64,000 bases of DNA from Profundibacter sp033851955 (GTDB taxonomy: Bacteria; Pseudomonadota; Alphaproteobacteria; Rhodobacterales; Rhodobacteraceae): contig JAWSVK010000017.1 of NCBI GenBank assembly GCA_033851955.1, forward strand, positions 44,407 to 108,406. Direction: 5' to 3'. The position numbers and the translations under genes are program-made. The notes below the pieces were generated by a model. The model was not told the origin of the DNA. It saw nothing but the letters and a program-made list of their open reading frames with translations, and searched no databases. Below, one piece after another: positions 1-7,855 of the stretch (position 1 is the first letter of the stretch; each line of letters starts with the position of its first letter).

Positions 1-1180
1 ACATATTTTCATAGTGCGATTTGAGGGCACCCAAATCAGGCTTGCCCGCGTCAAGCAGTGGCATTTCAGATAAGAAGTGCACCGTTTTGGGAACAGCCTG
101 TGGACCGAGTGTTTTGCGACAGTGCTTTCGAATAACGGATGGATCCAGATCGGAACCCGTTGATTGAATAATGCAGATCACAGCGTGGCCACGGTTTTCA
201 TCAGGCACCGTGATCACGCCGCAACATTGCACTTGCGATAGCAATCCAACCACGTGTTCAATTTCTTCAGGGAATACATTCACATCTGAAACCGTAACCA
301 TCCTGCTTTTCCGACCTCTAAGAAAGAGGTAACCATCTGGGTCCAAGTAACCCATTTCGCCAATGCTCAAATACCCATCAATCCAAACCGTGCCGTGATC
401 CTCACTTCCGGCATAACCGTCGAAAACAAAATCACTTTTGACCCAAATTTCTCCAACATTGCTCTGATTATTGATAGGCTCATCGCCAATCCTCAACAAT
501 ACTCCTGCATAGGCGCGGCCCACGGATCCGGCTGGCGTTGCAGCGTCGGACATTGTGATAAAACTGGTCTCGCTGGCGCCAAAAAACTCTCTGATCTGGG
601 CCTGCGGGAAGAGCACTTCGACACCCAGCTTTATTTTCGGTGACAGTGTTCCGCCGCCTATAAAGACATGCCGCACCGACGGGATCGTTGCCCTGCCCAT
701 GTTATGTGCGGCCCTGAGAAGAAGTCCCAATTGTGTAGGTGTCACGTATAAAACTGAGGTATTGTCGTGCTGCAGAGCATCAATCTGTCGCTTCGGGTTC
801 AGATTTGAAAGAACGCTTAAATCTGCTCCAAGATGTAGCGCTTCCAATGTCGCAAACAGACTGAGTGAATGCCCTAATGATCCGAAAACCGCGTAGGTGT
901 CTTCAGTTGAAATCGAAAATTCTTTGGCCGAATACTCGAAACTTTTGATCCAAGTTTCGGGACGCCGCCTGATTTTTTTGGGATTGCCGCTCGTGCCGGA
1001 GGTTTCACAAAACAACCATTGGGTCTTTGAGGCCTCAGCACAAATTGGGCGCGCTGATTTCTGAGATGCGCTGATGCTATGCCCTTCTCGTAGGCCGCTG
1101 AGCAGCTCGGAAACGCCAGTAGCCTCTGGCGTCAAAACCGTGCTCTCAGAGTTGAGCGAGAATGTGGCAACAGCGTTCAT
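1..1180 (-). CDS. AMP-dependent acyl-CoA synthetase (3' end beyond window)
   Basis: Adenylate-forming enzyme that would activate a carboxylic acid to its acyl-CoA through an acyl-AMP. Reading the minus strand from ATG at 1180 gives about 393 residues with no stop before the window edge. The phosphate-binding loop ETSGTSGNPKK lies near residue 65, the A5-type motif GASETSF near 210, the hinge region around GRKSRM near 290, and a C-terminal LDAGKP whose lysine fits the catalytic lysine, so little is missing. It is shorter at the N-terminus than the 500-570-residue synthetases elsewhere in this window, because the P-loop sits unusually early. It diverges from the alcohol dehydrogenase at 1386. 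The substrate cannot be read from sequence. Confidence 0.8.
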   Translation of the reverse strand, partial: MNAVATFSLNSESTVLTPEATGVSELLSGLREGHSISASQKSARPICAEASKTQWLFCETSGTSGNPKKIRRRPETWIKSFEYSAKEFSISTEDTYAVFGSLGHSLSLFATLEALHLGADLSVLSNLNPKRQIDALQHDNTSVLYVTPTQLGLLLRAAHNMGRATIPSVRHVFIGGGTLSPKIKLGVEVLFPQAQIREFFGASETSFITMSDAATPAGSVGRAYAGVLLRIGDEPINNQSNVGEIWVKSDFVFDGYAGSEDHGTVWIDGYLSIGEMGYLDPDGYLFLRGRKSRMVTVSDVNVFPEEIEHVVGLLSQVQCCGVITVPDENRGHAVICIIQSTGSDLDPSVIRKHCRKTLGPQAVPKTVHFLSEMPLLDAGKPDLGALKSHYENM

Positions 1181-1385
1181 ACCTAAAACCTATAGTGTCT
1201 ATTTAAAGGTGCTGACAAGAAACATATTGGCCAGATACTTTTGCACCAGTTAGCAAAATGATGAGCAGAGATTAAAAACTTAACAATTCAAACGCGGCGC
1301 CTTGATTGGGCATATCAATCGTGGCAACAATCACGAAACGAGCAACGTGGAATTTCGGCTTATTGACCGAAACACAGGAGAAACT

Positions 1386-2543
1386 ATGAAACCTTTTAAT
1401 TTCAACACATCTGCCAGCATTCGGTTTGGAGCAGGCCTGATTTCGCAACTGGGAGACATGGTAAAGGCCAGCATAGGTACGCGTGTATTGCTGGTTACCG
1501 ATCCTGGAATGATGGCGACCGGAATTGTAGATAAAGCGTTGAATTCCCTAAAGGCATCGGGCGTCGACGTCGCTGTATTTCAGGACGTTCAAGCTGACCC
1601 CGCGGAGCAGATCGTGATGTCCTGCGTCGAGGCGGCCATCTCGCATGGCGCCCAAGGCGTGATTGGTTTGGGCGGCGGATCATCCTTGGATGTGGCCAAG
1701 TTGGCGGCGCTGCTTGCGACGGGCAATCAGCAATTGAAAGATGCTTATGGCGTCGGCAATGCCAAGGGGCCTCGCCTGCCGTTAATTCTTGTGCCGACCA
1801 CATCAGGCACCGGTTCCGAAGTGACACCGATTTCTATTGTGACGACGGGCACCAACGAAAAGATGGGTGTCGTGTCGCCAGTGATTATTCCTGATATTGC
1901 GCTGTTGGACCCTGAGCTGACACTGGGCCTGCCACCGCATATCACGGCCGCAACGGGCATTGATGCGATGGTGCATGCAATCGAAGCCTATGCCTCGGCA
2001 AATGCAAACAACAATCCTATCTCGCGTATGTTGGCGGAAAAAGCGTTGCAACTTATGGGGCCTGCCCTTTTGAAAACAGTCGACGACGGCACCAATATTG
2101 AAACGCGATCTGCCATGTTGTTAGGTTCGATGTTGGCGGGTCAAGCCTTTGCAAATTCGCCCGTCGCTGCCGTCCATGCGCTTGCCTACCCTTTAGGTGG
2201 CCATTTCCACATTCCACACGGCCTGTCAAACGCTCTCGTCTTGCCAAATGTTTTGCGTTTCAACTGTGTTGTTGCACCTGAGCCATATGCCGAATTGGCG
2301 CCGTTTGCCTTCCCGGAATTGGCCAAGTTTGAGGGCAAAGAACGCGCCCTCGCATTTTGCGATGCACTGGCAGATTTATCCAAGCAGTGCGGCTTGCAAC
2401 AAAGCTTAAGAGAGATGAATATCCCGAAGGACATTCTGCCAAAACTTGCAAGTGATGCCATGAATCAATCCCGACTTTTGGTCAACAATCCACGCGAAGT
2501 AAAAGAAACAGATGCGCTGGCAATTTATGAAGCCGCCTATTAA
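1386..2543 (+). CDS. Iron-containing alcohol dehydrogenase
   Basis: Group III (Fe-ADH) NAD(P)-dependent dehydrogenase of 385 residues, interconverting an alcohol and its aldehyde or ketone. The dinucleotide-binding GGGSSLD lies near residue 97 and PTTSGTGSE near 140. Metal ligands fit the Asp and His of GIDAMVHAIEAY near 195 and the histidines of HALAYPLGGHFHIPHG near 255-270. An in-frame ATG exists 84 nt upstream, but ATG 1386 is preferred because AGGAG ends 5 nt before it and the protein then starts like the family. The next gene, a thioesterase, lies 62 nt downstream in the same direction. Family assignment is firm and the substrate unknown. Confidence 0.88.
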   Translation: MKPFNFNTSASIRFGAGLISQLGDMVKASIGTRVLLVTDPGMMATGIVDKALNSLKASGVDVAVFQDVQADPAEQIVMSCVEAAISHGAQGVIGLGGGSSLDVAKLAALLATGNQQLKDAYGVGNAKGPRLPLILVPTTSGTGSEVTPISIVTTGTNEKMGVVSPVIIPDIALLDPELTLGLPPHITAATGIDAMVHAIEAYASANANNNPISRMLAEKALQLMGPALLKTVDDGTNIETRSAMLLGSMLAGQAFANSPVAAVHALAYPLGGHFHIPHGLSNALVLPNVLRFNCVVAPEPYAELAPFAFPELAKFEGKERALAFCDALADLSKQCGLQQSLREMNIPKDILPKLASDAMNQSRLLVNNPREVKETDALAIYEAAY

Positions 2544-2605
2544 ACTCACGTCGGTGCCGCTGAATGCGCTGAAATGAAATAAGTCTGTTTGGACCTGAAA
2601 ATACC

Positions 2606-3082
2606 ATGACGCAAACACCAAAATATCACGCGCCATTGTCCATAGCTGAACTTCGAGATTTGCAAATTCCAGATCCTTGGAATTATGGCATCCGCTACAG
2701 GACGACCTTTGGTGAGCTGGACATGCAGGGACATATTTCGAACGTTACTTACCTTCGTTGGTTCGAAACATTAAGAATGAGTTATCTACGGGATTATGGC
2801 TGGCCAGACTATGCGACATTAGCAGGCACGCCGATGGTTCTCAGACGTGTTGAGGTTGATTTCTTGAAAGAGGTTAATCTCAGCGAGGATATCGTCGTAA
2901 CAGGCCGAACAATCAGCCTTGGGAACAGCAGCTGTGTCATGTCTTATGCGGTCTGGGCCGATGGGTTGCGTGCGACCGGCAGTGCGGTTCTGGTGTTTTT
3001 AGACACATCAGGTGCCAAGTCTGATCTACCGGGAACGTTGCGTAAATCCATCACCGAAAAAGACCAATTAGCATCATTGTAA
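2606..3082 (+). CDS. Acyl-CoA thioesterase, 4HBT hotdog family
   Basis: Small hotdog-fold thioesterase of 158 residues, expected to hydrolyse an acyl- or aroyl-CoA. The family core is seen as FGELDMQGHISNVTYLRWFE around residues 36-55, where the Asp matches the catalytic acid of 4-hydroxybenzoyl-CoA-type thioesterases and HxxN the conserved turn. The N-terminal 30 residues are outside the fold. It probably shares a transcript with the upstream Fe-dependent alcohol dehydrogenase. It ends 6 nt before the stop of a decayed convergent gene, so a rearrangement may have joined these two segments. Confidence 0.8.
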   Translation: MTQTPKYHAPLSIAELRDLQIPDPWNYGIRYRTTFGELDMQGHISNVTYLRWFETLRMSYLRDYGWPDYATLAGTPMVLRRVEVDFLKEVNLSEDIVVTGRTISLGNSSCVMSYAVWADGLRATGSAVLVFLDTSGAKSDLPGTLRKSITEKDQLASL

Positions 3083-3087
3083 AAGGC

Positions 3088-3496
3088 TTAGCCAAGTTGT
3101 GGTTGTAGAACAAAAAACGTAACAGCCTTTCCTGCGGTCTGCATATTGCCCATCAACCGGCCCGTGGTTTCAAAAAACTGCTCACCCGAGCCAACATCGA
3201 CCAACACTTTGGCGTCGTCAATTTCGATATTCAGATGGTTGGTGTGGGCATAAGCCAGATCGGTGGGTAGGAAATGGCTGGCCACAAAAACTTGAACCTC
3301 GGCGGGGTCGGCATTGATGCCAATACCGCTGATTGGTGTGGTGAAACGCCCGTCTGAAAGGAGCGTCAGTCGCGCCTTGCCGATTGATAATCTGAAATGC
3401 GCAGGGTTGCTATAAGTGGGCGGGCCGACTGGTGCCTGCGCGCTTAGCGGCCAGTTTCAACACGTCGCGCCGTGTTGGTTTGGTCCGCGTTATCAA
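3088..3496 (-). pseudogene. Decayed Tat-exported MBL-fold hydrolase
   Basis: A TTG at 3496 overlapping the stop of the racemase-family gene begins a reading with a twin-arginine-like start (PTRRDVLKLAA). This frame stops after about 30 residues. A shifted frame continues SAQAPVGPP and then a typical N-terminal half of a metallo-beta-lactamase-fold protein, including LTLLSDGRFTTPISG and VLVDVGSGEQFFETTGRLM. The sequence then ends in an unrelated tail, just before the point where the HxHxDH metal motif is expected. So I see a frameshift in the signal-peptide region and loss of the catalytic C-terminal half. An intact 65-residue open frame (3088-3285) remains but is unlikely to be a functional enzyme. 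Confidence 0.7.
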
Positions 3497-4245
3497 AGGC
3501 CCCGCGTCGAAAACAGTTTTCCAAAATCAGAGATCGGCTCAGCTACGCCGCTTAGCCGCAGCATATGCCAGCCCATTGCCTGATTGCTAGAGATCACAGG
3601 GACGCCGATTTGGGCCTCGATTTCGGGGATCACGCGCAAGCACCGCAAGTTGGTGCAAGCGATCACGATGGCGTCGCAGGCCGTTTCATTGGCAACCCGC
3701 ACGGCCGCATCTTTGATGGCGCTTTCGGCTATCCGCGCAACAACACGGTCGTCGCCTTCCTCAAAGGATGCAAAGGACGCGATCTCAAAACCGACATCTT
3801 CTAGCGCATCCCGCATCCGCTGCGACACGTCTGGCACATAGGGCGTGATAAACCCCAGCCGTTTTGCGCCAAGGCTTTGCGCGGCAGCTATTATGGCGGC
3901 CAGAGGGTTTGTGACTTTCGCGTTCGGAAAAACCGATTGCACCGCATGCGCAACGTTGTCAGACCCGATGACCGTTGAGGCAGAGGTGCAGCCATAACCG
4001 ATCACGTCGAAATCCAATGAGGGTGGGAACATTTTGGCCGATGCTGGCAGGTCCTTTTCCATTTGGGCCAGCGTCTCGGTGGTGATATCGGCCACCATCG
4101 GAATCCGACTGTGATAGAGCGCAACCCCGTCAATATCCGTCATCCGCGCAAATTCCGGCTCAAGCGTTTCGTCGGTTTCCAAAACGATCACACCCAGCGT
4201 TGCGCGGGTGCCAATGCCTTCATCCACGTCAAAATCCAGTTTCAT
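3493..4245 (-). CDS. Asp/Glu racemase superfamily protein (maleate isomerase-like)
   Basis: 250-residue member of the Asp/Glu racemase, maleate cis-trans isomerase and arylmalonate decarboxylase superfamily. These enzymes use a pair of cysteines for proton or adduct chemistry on small dicarboxylates or hydantoins. The first cysteine is C86 in GYGCTSAS and the second C197 in IACTNLRC. The segment TPYVPDVSQRM near 135 is typical of the maleate isomerase branch. It lies 9 nt downstream of an M24 hydrolase and is probably cotranscribed with it. The precise reaction is not decidable; a role in breaking down a C-N or dicarboxylate compound alongside the M24 enzymes is inference. Confidence 0.78.
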   Translation of the reverse strand: MKLDFDVDEGIGTRATLGVIVLETDETLEPEFARMTDIDGVALYHSRIPMVADITTETLAQMEKDLPASAKMFPPSLDFDVIGYGCTSASTVIGSDNVAHAVQSVFPNAKVTNPLAAIIAAAQSLGAKRLGFITPYVPDVSQRMRDALEDVGFEIASFASFEEGDDRVVARIAESAIKDAAVRVANETACDAIVIACTNLRCLRVIPEIEAQIGVPVISSNQAMGWHMLRLSGVAEPISDFGKLFSTRGL

Positions 4246-4254
4246 TTCGTCCCC

Positions 4255-5421
4255 TTAGATTACCGGCAATTCAGCTGCGGCGCGACAGCTTAGCAGCTCC
4301 GCCCCCTCTGCGCGGACCACAATGTTTTCCTCATGCACCATGATAAGGCCGTCACCATAGCTTAACGATGGTTCCAGCGTGAGCACCATGTTTTCTTCAA
4401 GCACAGTGTCGTCAAACGCCGCATGCGAAGGCCATTCCGTCAGTTGCATGCCCAATCCATGCCCCAATCGACCGACGTCGCCGCCTTGATCATCCATCTC
4501 AGAGATCACGGATTGCATGGTTTGAAACAATTCCCGACAGGTTGTGCCAGGATGGGCCGTAGCGATGCCAGCCTCGGTCGCCCTGAACAGCACATCATAG
4601 GCGCGGCGTGGCAGATCATTGGCGTGACCAATCGCAAAGTTGCGGTCAAAATCGCAAAAATACCCGTCCCATGTGGCCCCGGTATCCAGCATCATGATGT
4701 CTCCAGACCCAAGCGGTCGTCGTGAGGGGGGCGAGATCACGTCCTGATACCCACCTTGCCCAGCGCCACCTACCAGATAGGGCACATCGTCGGCGCCTTG
4801 CAGCAAGGCTTCTCGACGAAAAGCGCGAAACACATCTTCGAGCGGCGCACCTTCAATAGCAAAACTGGGGACGGCCTCAAAGGTTTTGGACCCAATGTTA
4901 CAAATATACGCTAGCTTTTCTATTTCAGCAGCAGATTTTACCATCCGCAAAGACCGCACAATCCCCGTTGCATCGACGACTTCCAAATTGGGCAGAGCGT
5001 TGATCAAACGTTCGTAGTCCGCCAGTGGCATCCGCAGCGTGGTTTCGTGACCCTTCATCACGCCAATGCTGGCCCCCTTTTTCGCCAGTGATGACAACAG
5101 TTCGCGCAACAGACTTTGCCCGTCGTCGACAGGGTTCGGGGCGCTCCAAGTTCGGATGTCGTCAACCCAAGTTTGACGCATAAGTGCGGCACCAATTTCG
5201 GGAATGATCGCAATCGGCTTGCCTTGCGCTGGCACGAACAGAAACCACGGGCGGGTCGGGCTTTGCCAAAACAAAGTGTGAAAACCGCTGAAATATCTAA
5301 CTTCGGCCTCAGTCATCAACAACAATCCTGACAACCCCTGCGCGGCCATCAGCCCCTGCGCCATTTCGGTTCGCCTTGCATATTCGGCGTCAGGAAACCC
5401 CTTTGCAGGTGCATCGGACAT
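4255..5421 (-). CDS. M24 family metallopeptidase/hydrolase (Xaa-Pro type)
   Basis: 388-residue pita-bread hydrolase with the creatinase-type N-terminal domain (residues 1-150) and the M24 catalytic domain. Unlike creatinase it keeps a plausible dinuclear metal set: Asp in LDTGATWDGYFCDFDR, His in GHGLGMQLTEW, Glu in TLEPSLS and Glu in VHEENIVV. That makes it a Xaa-Pro aminopeptidase-like or DoeA-like C-N hydrolase rather than a creatinase. A terminator hairpin (5491-5521) separates it from the upstream creatinase gene, while the racemase-family gene follows after 9 nt. Substrate unknown. Confidence 0.8.
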   Translation of the reverse strand: MSDAPAKGFPDAEYARRTEMAQGLMAAQGLSGLLLMTEAEVRYFSGFHTLFWQSPTRPWFLFVPAQGKPIAIIPEIGAALMRQTWVDDIRTWSAPNPVDDGQSLLRELLSSLAKKGASIGVMKGHETTLRMPLADYERLINALPNLEVVDATGIVRSLRMVKSAAEIEKLAYICNIGSKTFEAVPSFAIEGAPLEDVFRAFRREALLQGADDVPYLVGGAGQGGYQDVISPPSRRPLGSGDIMMLDTGATWDGYFCDFDRNFAIGHANDLPRRAYDVLFRATEAGIATAHPGTTCRELFQTMQSVISEMDDQGGDVGRLGHGLGMQLTEWPSHAAFDDTVLEENMVLTLEPSLSYGDGLIMVHEENIVVRAEGAELLSCRAAAELPVI

Positions 5422-5490
5422 GGGTCTGGCCTTTCATGTTATCTGCAAACAAAGGTGTCACGCAGTCATAGTGCTGTAAACCTCGATCAA

Positions 5491-5521
5491 TCCCTCAAGG
5501 CAAACACAATGCCTTGAGGGA
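5491..5521 (-). terminator. Hairpin between creatinase and M24 genes
   Basis: Perfect 11-bp inverted repeat TCCCTCAAGGC / GCCTTGAGGGA with a 9-nt loop, 10 nt after the creatinase stop codon. There is no clear U-tract on the minus strand, so it may be a weak terminator or an mRNA-stabilising hairpin. Confidence 0.6.
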
Positions 5522-5530
5522 TTATCAGCT

Positions 5531-6742
5531 TTATCCGACCACGTTAAACTCGGGCCCATAGGGGTAATGCGTGATGTTCTCGGCACCGTCTTCGCCGACC
5601 ACTAAAATGTCATGCTCGCGATACCCGCCAGCCCCGGCATGCCCTACGGGAATGGTCAGCATTGGCTCCATTGAAATCACCATGCCGGGTTCTAACACTG
5701 TGTCGATATCTTCGCGCAACTCCAGCCCCGCCTCGCGCCCATAGTAGTGCGACAGCACACCAAAGGAATGGCCATATCCGAAACTGCGAAATTGCAACAA
5801 ATTTCGCTCTTCAAAGAAGGCGTTCACGCCAGCGGTGATTTCGGCACAGCTGACACCCGGTTTGATCAGGCTGATACCCAGCTCGTGCGCGCCCACATTG
5901 GCCTGCCAAATCTTGAGCGAGGCTGGGTCGACTTCCTCAACGAACATGGTGCGCTCCAGCGCGGTGTAATAGCCCGAGATCATCGGGAAACAGTTCAGCG
6001 ACAGGATGTCGCCACGTTGCAACATGCGTCCCGTCACGGGGTTGTGCGCGCCGTCGGTGTTTAGGCCAGACTGAAACCAAACCCACGTGTCACGGTATTC
6101 GGCATCCGGAAACGCACGGGCAATTTCCAGCTCCATCGCATCGCGCCCCGCCATCGTTACATCGATTTCACGCGCACCAACTTTGACCGCTTCTTTGATG
6201 GCATAACCCCCAATGTCGGCCACCCGCGCACCTTCGCGAATTAGGGCAATCTCGGCGGGTGATTTATGCATGCGTTGACGCATCATCGCGGGCGCAACAT
6301 CGGACACGCTGGTGGGTTTCAAAAACGCTGTCAGTTTGTCACTTTGCAGCATCGTCAAATGATCGCCCTCTACTCCAATCGAGGCGCCTTCGCCACTGAC
6401 GGACCGCACGGCACGCCAGTAATTATCACGCTGCCAATCGGTGTAGGTGATGTTGTCGCCATAGCACCGCCGCCATGGCTGACCCGCATCAATCCCAGCA
6501 CTGATGGTCACGGTTTCACGCGGGGTGACCACCAGCGCATAGGGCCGCCCGAACGCGCAATATAGAAAGCCGGAATAATAGGCGATCGAATGCATCGAGG
6601 TCAAAACCACAGCCTGCAGCGACATGTCATCCATGATTGCACGCAACCCTGCAATTCGTGCCCCATATTCCTGATCTGAGAATGGCAGCTGGGCCGCGTC
6701 GCCATTGTGCAGCCGATAAAATTCTTCGCGTTGATGAGACAT
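5531..6742 (-). CDS. Creatinase (creatine amidinohydrolase)
   Basis: 403-residue protein that, as a creatinase, would hydrolyse creatine to sarcosine and urea in the cytoplasm. Long blocks match what I know of Pseudomonas creatinase: YYSGFLYCAFGRPYALVV, GQPWRRCYGDNITYTDWQRD, WFQSGLNTDGAHNPVT, GDILSLNCFPMISGYYTALE, FGYGHSFG and GREAGLELREDIDTVLEPGM. The M24 metal ligands are absent, as in true creatinases. An in-frame ATG lies 192 nt upstream, but ATG 6742 has AGGAG 8 nt before it and gives the family length. No sarcosine oxidase or urease gene is in the window. Confidence 0.85.
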   Translation of the reverse strand: MSHQREEFYRLHNGDAAQLPFSDQEYGARIAGLRAIMDDMSLQAVVLTSMHSIAYYSGFLYCAFGRPYALVVTPRETVTISAGIDAGQPWRRCYGDNITYTDWQRDNYWRAVRSVSGEGASIGVEGDHLTMLQSDKLTAFLKPTSVSDVAPAMMRQRMHKSPAEIALIREGARVADIGGYAIKEAVKVGAREIDVTMAGRDAMELEIARAFPDAEYRDTWVWFQSGLNTDGAHNPVTGRMLQRGDILSLNCFPMISGYYTALERTMFVEEVDPASLKIWQANVGAHELGISLIKPGVSCAEITAGVNAFFEERNLLQFRSFGYGHSFGVLSHYYGREAGLELREDIDTVLEPGMVISMEPMLTIPVGHAGAGGYREHDILVVGEDGAENITHYPYGPEFNVVG

Positions 6743-6953
6743 ATTTGTTCTCCTGAAAGGGGCGGTAAACTGCCCCATGTGGCAATTCCCGGCGTTCAGG
6801 ATTTTGAAAAGGCGCTTGCAGTTTCCCACATCAGCGACGCCATCGCTGCTGCCTGTTTCTAGCTTTGACAAATCACAGCGATAAGGCAAGTAAAATTCGC
6901 TTCGAACAAATGAGTCAGAACGAGGCAGCGTCACATTTTTCAGCAGCAGTTTC

Positions 6954-7772
6954 TCAGTTTACACTTTGGCTTAGCACCGTAACCAATTCAACGAGCTTTG
7001 GCCCGAATTCGTTTTCGAGTCTGTCAGGTGGCAAATAGGGGGTTGGGCCACCAAGGTTGAACGCCAGCAAAGGTCTTGCGGGTTGTGAGCTTCGAAAGGG
7101 TACAGCAACGGAACTTACACCGGGCTGCCACTCACCGATATTGACGTAGAATCCGCGCTTGGCGATCTGGTCTTCCGCACGTTTGATTCCGTCCCGCAAG
7201 TCAGGCCATCTTTCCGGCTCAGCTTGGCGTGCAATCGATTCCAGCAGCTCTTCTCTTTCGTCTTCAGGACAGGCTGCAAGATAGGCACGCCCCATAGCAG
7301 AACGCGCCAATGAAATCCGTGACCCGACATCAAGTTGAAGTGCAATAATGCTGCGTGAACGGGCCGACGCCAAGTAGATCATGGTGTATTCCACCCGACT
7401 GCCCAAGGCGACCTGAATGCCTTCGCCGCAGGCATTGGCCAGATCTTGCATATAACGCCGCGCGGTGTCGCGGAAAGGCAGCCCGCTTAGACAAGCGTAT
7501 CCAAGGCTAAGGACGGGAACGCCCATGCTATAGCGACCAGTGTCTTTGTCATACAAAAGATAACCTGATTTTAGCAGCGTAAAAGTCAGCCGTGAAACGG
7601 TCGAGTTTGGCAGCCCTGTACGCTCGCTAATGTCCCCATTGCTGAGGCCAACGCGATCATCTGGCCGAAACGCTCGCAACACTTCTAACCCACGATAGAG
7701 GGCTGTGATGAATTGCCTGTCTTGACCGGTCGAGTTTTCAGCCGTGTCTAGCTCTTCTTTGCGTTTTCGCAT
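6954..7772 (-). CDS. IclR family transcriptional regulator
   Basis: 272-residue regulator with an N-terminal winged helix-turn-helix (about residues 22-85, ISERTGLPNSTVSRLTFTL as recognition region) and a C-terminal IclR effector domain (GxQVALGSRVEYTMIYLA, then SARSAMGRAYLA). It is a paralogue of the IclR at 19997, with the same FxTALxRGLExL opening and the same YGEWQ/IGEWQPGVSSVAVP-type region. It lies between the creatinase gene and two acyl-CoA synthetases, all on the minus strand. Likely effectors are small carboxylic acids or acyl-CoAs, by analogy with the family. It could control the operator motifs listed elsewhere. Confidence 0.88.
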   Translation of the reverse strand: MRKRKEELDTAENSTGQDRQFITALYRGLEVLRAFRPDDRVGLSNGDISERTGLPNSTVSRLTFTLLKSGYLLYDKDTGRYSMGVPVLSLGYACLSGLPFRDTARRYMQDLANACGEGIQVALGSRVEYTMIYLASARSRSIIALQLDVGSRISLARSAMGRAYLAACPEDEREELLESIARQAEPERWPDLRDGIKRAEDQIAKRGFYVNIGEWQPGVSSVAVPFRSSQPARPLLAFNLGGPTPYLPPDRLENEFGPKLVELVTVLSQSVN

Positions 7773-7820
7773 CAGATGTCTCCTTGAAATCGGTCAAGTT
7801 TGCAAACAGCTGACCCCTAA

Positions 7821-7835
7821 TTCCGCTTATCGGAA
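7821..7835. promoter_or_regulatory. Everted IclR-like half sites TTCCG-N5-CGGAA
   Basis: Perfect 5-5-5 inverted repeat between the IclR gene and the upstream acyl-CoA synthetase gene. The half sites are those of the CGGAA-N5-TTCCG boxes elsewhere in the window but in the opposite arrangement. It lies about 50 nt upstream of the IclR start, so autoregulation is possible. Confidence 0.4.
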
Positions 7836-7855
7836 ATAGACCACCTATTGCAACA

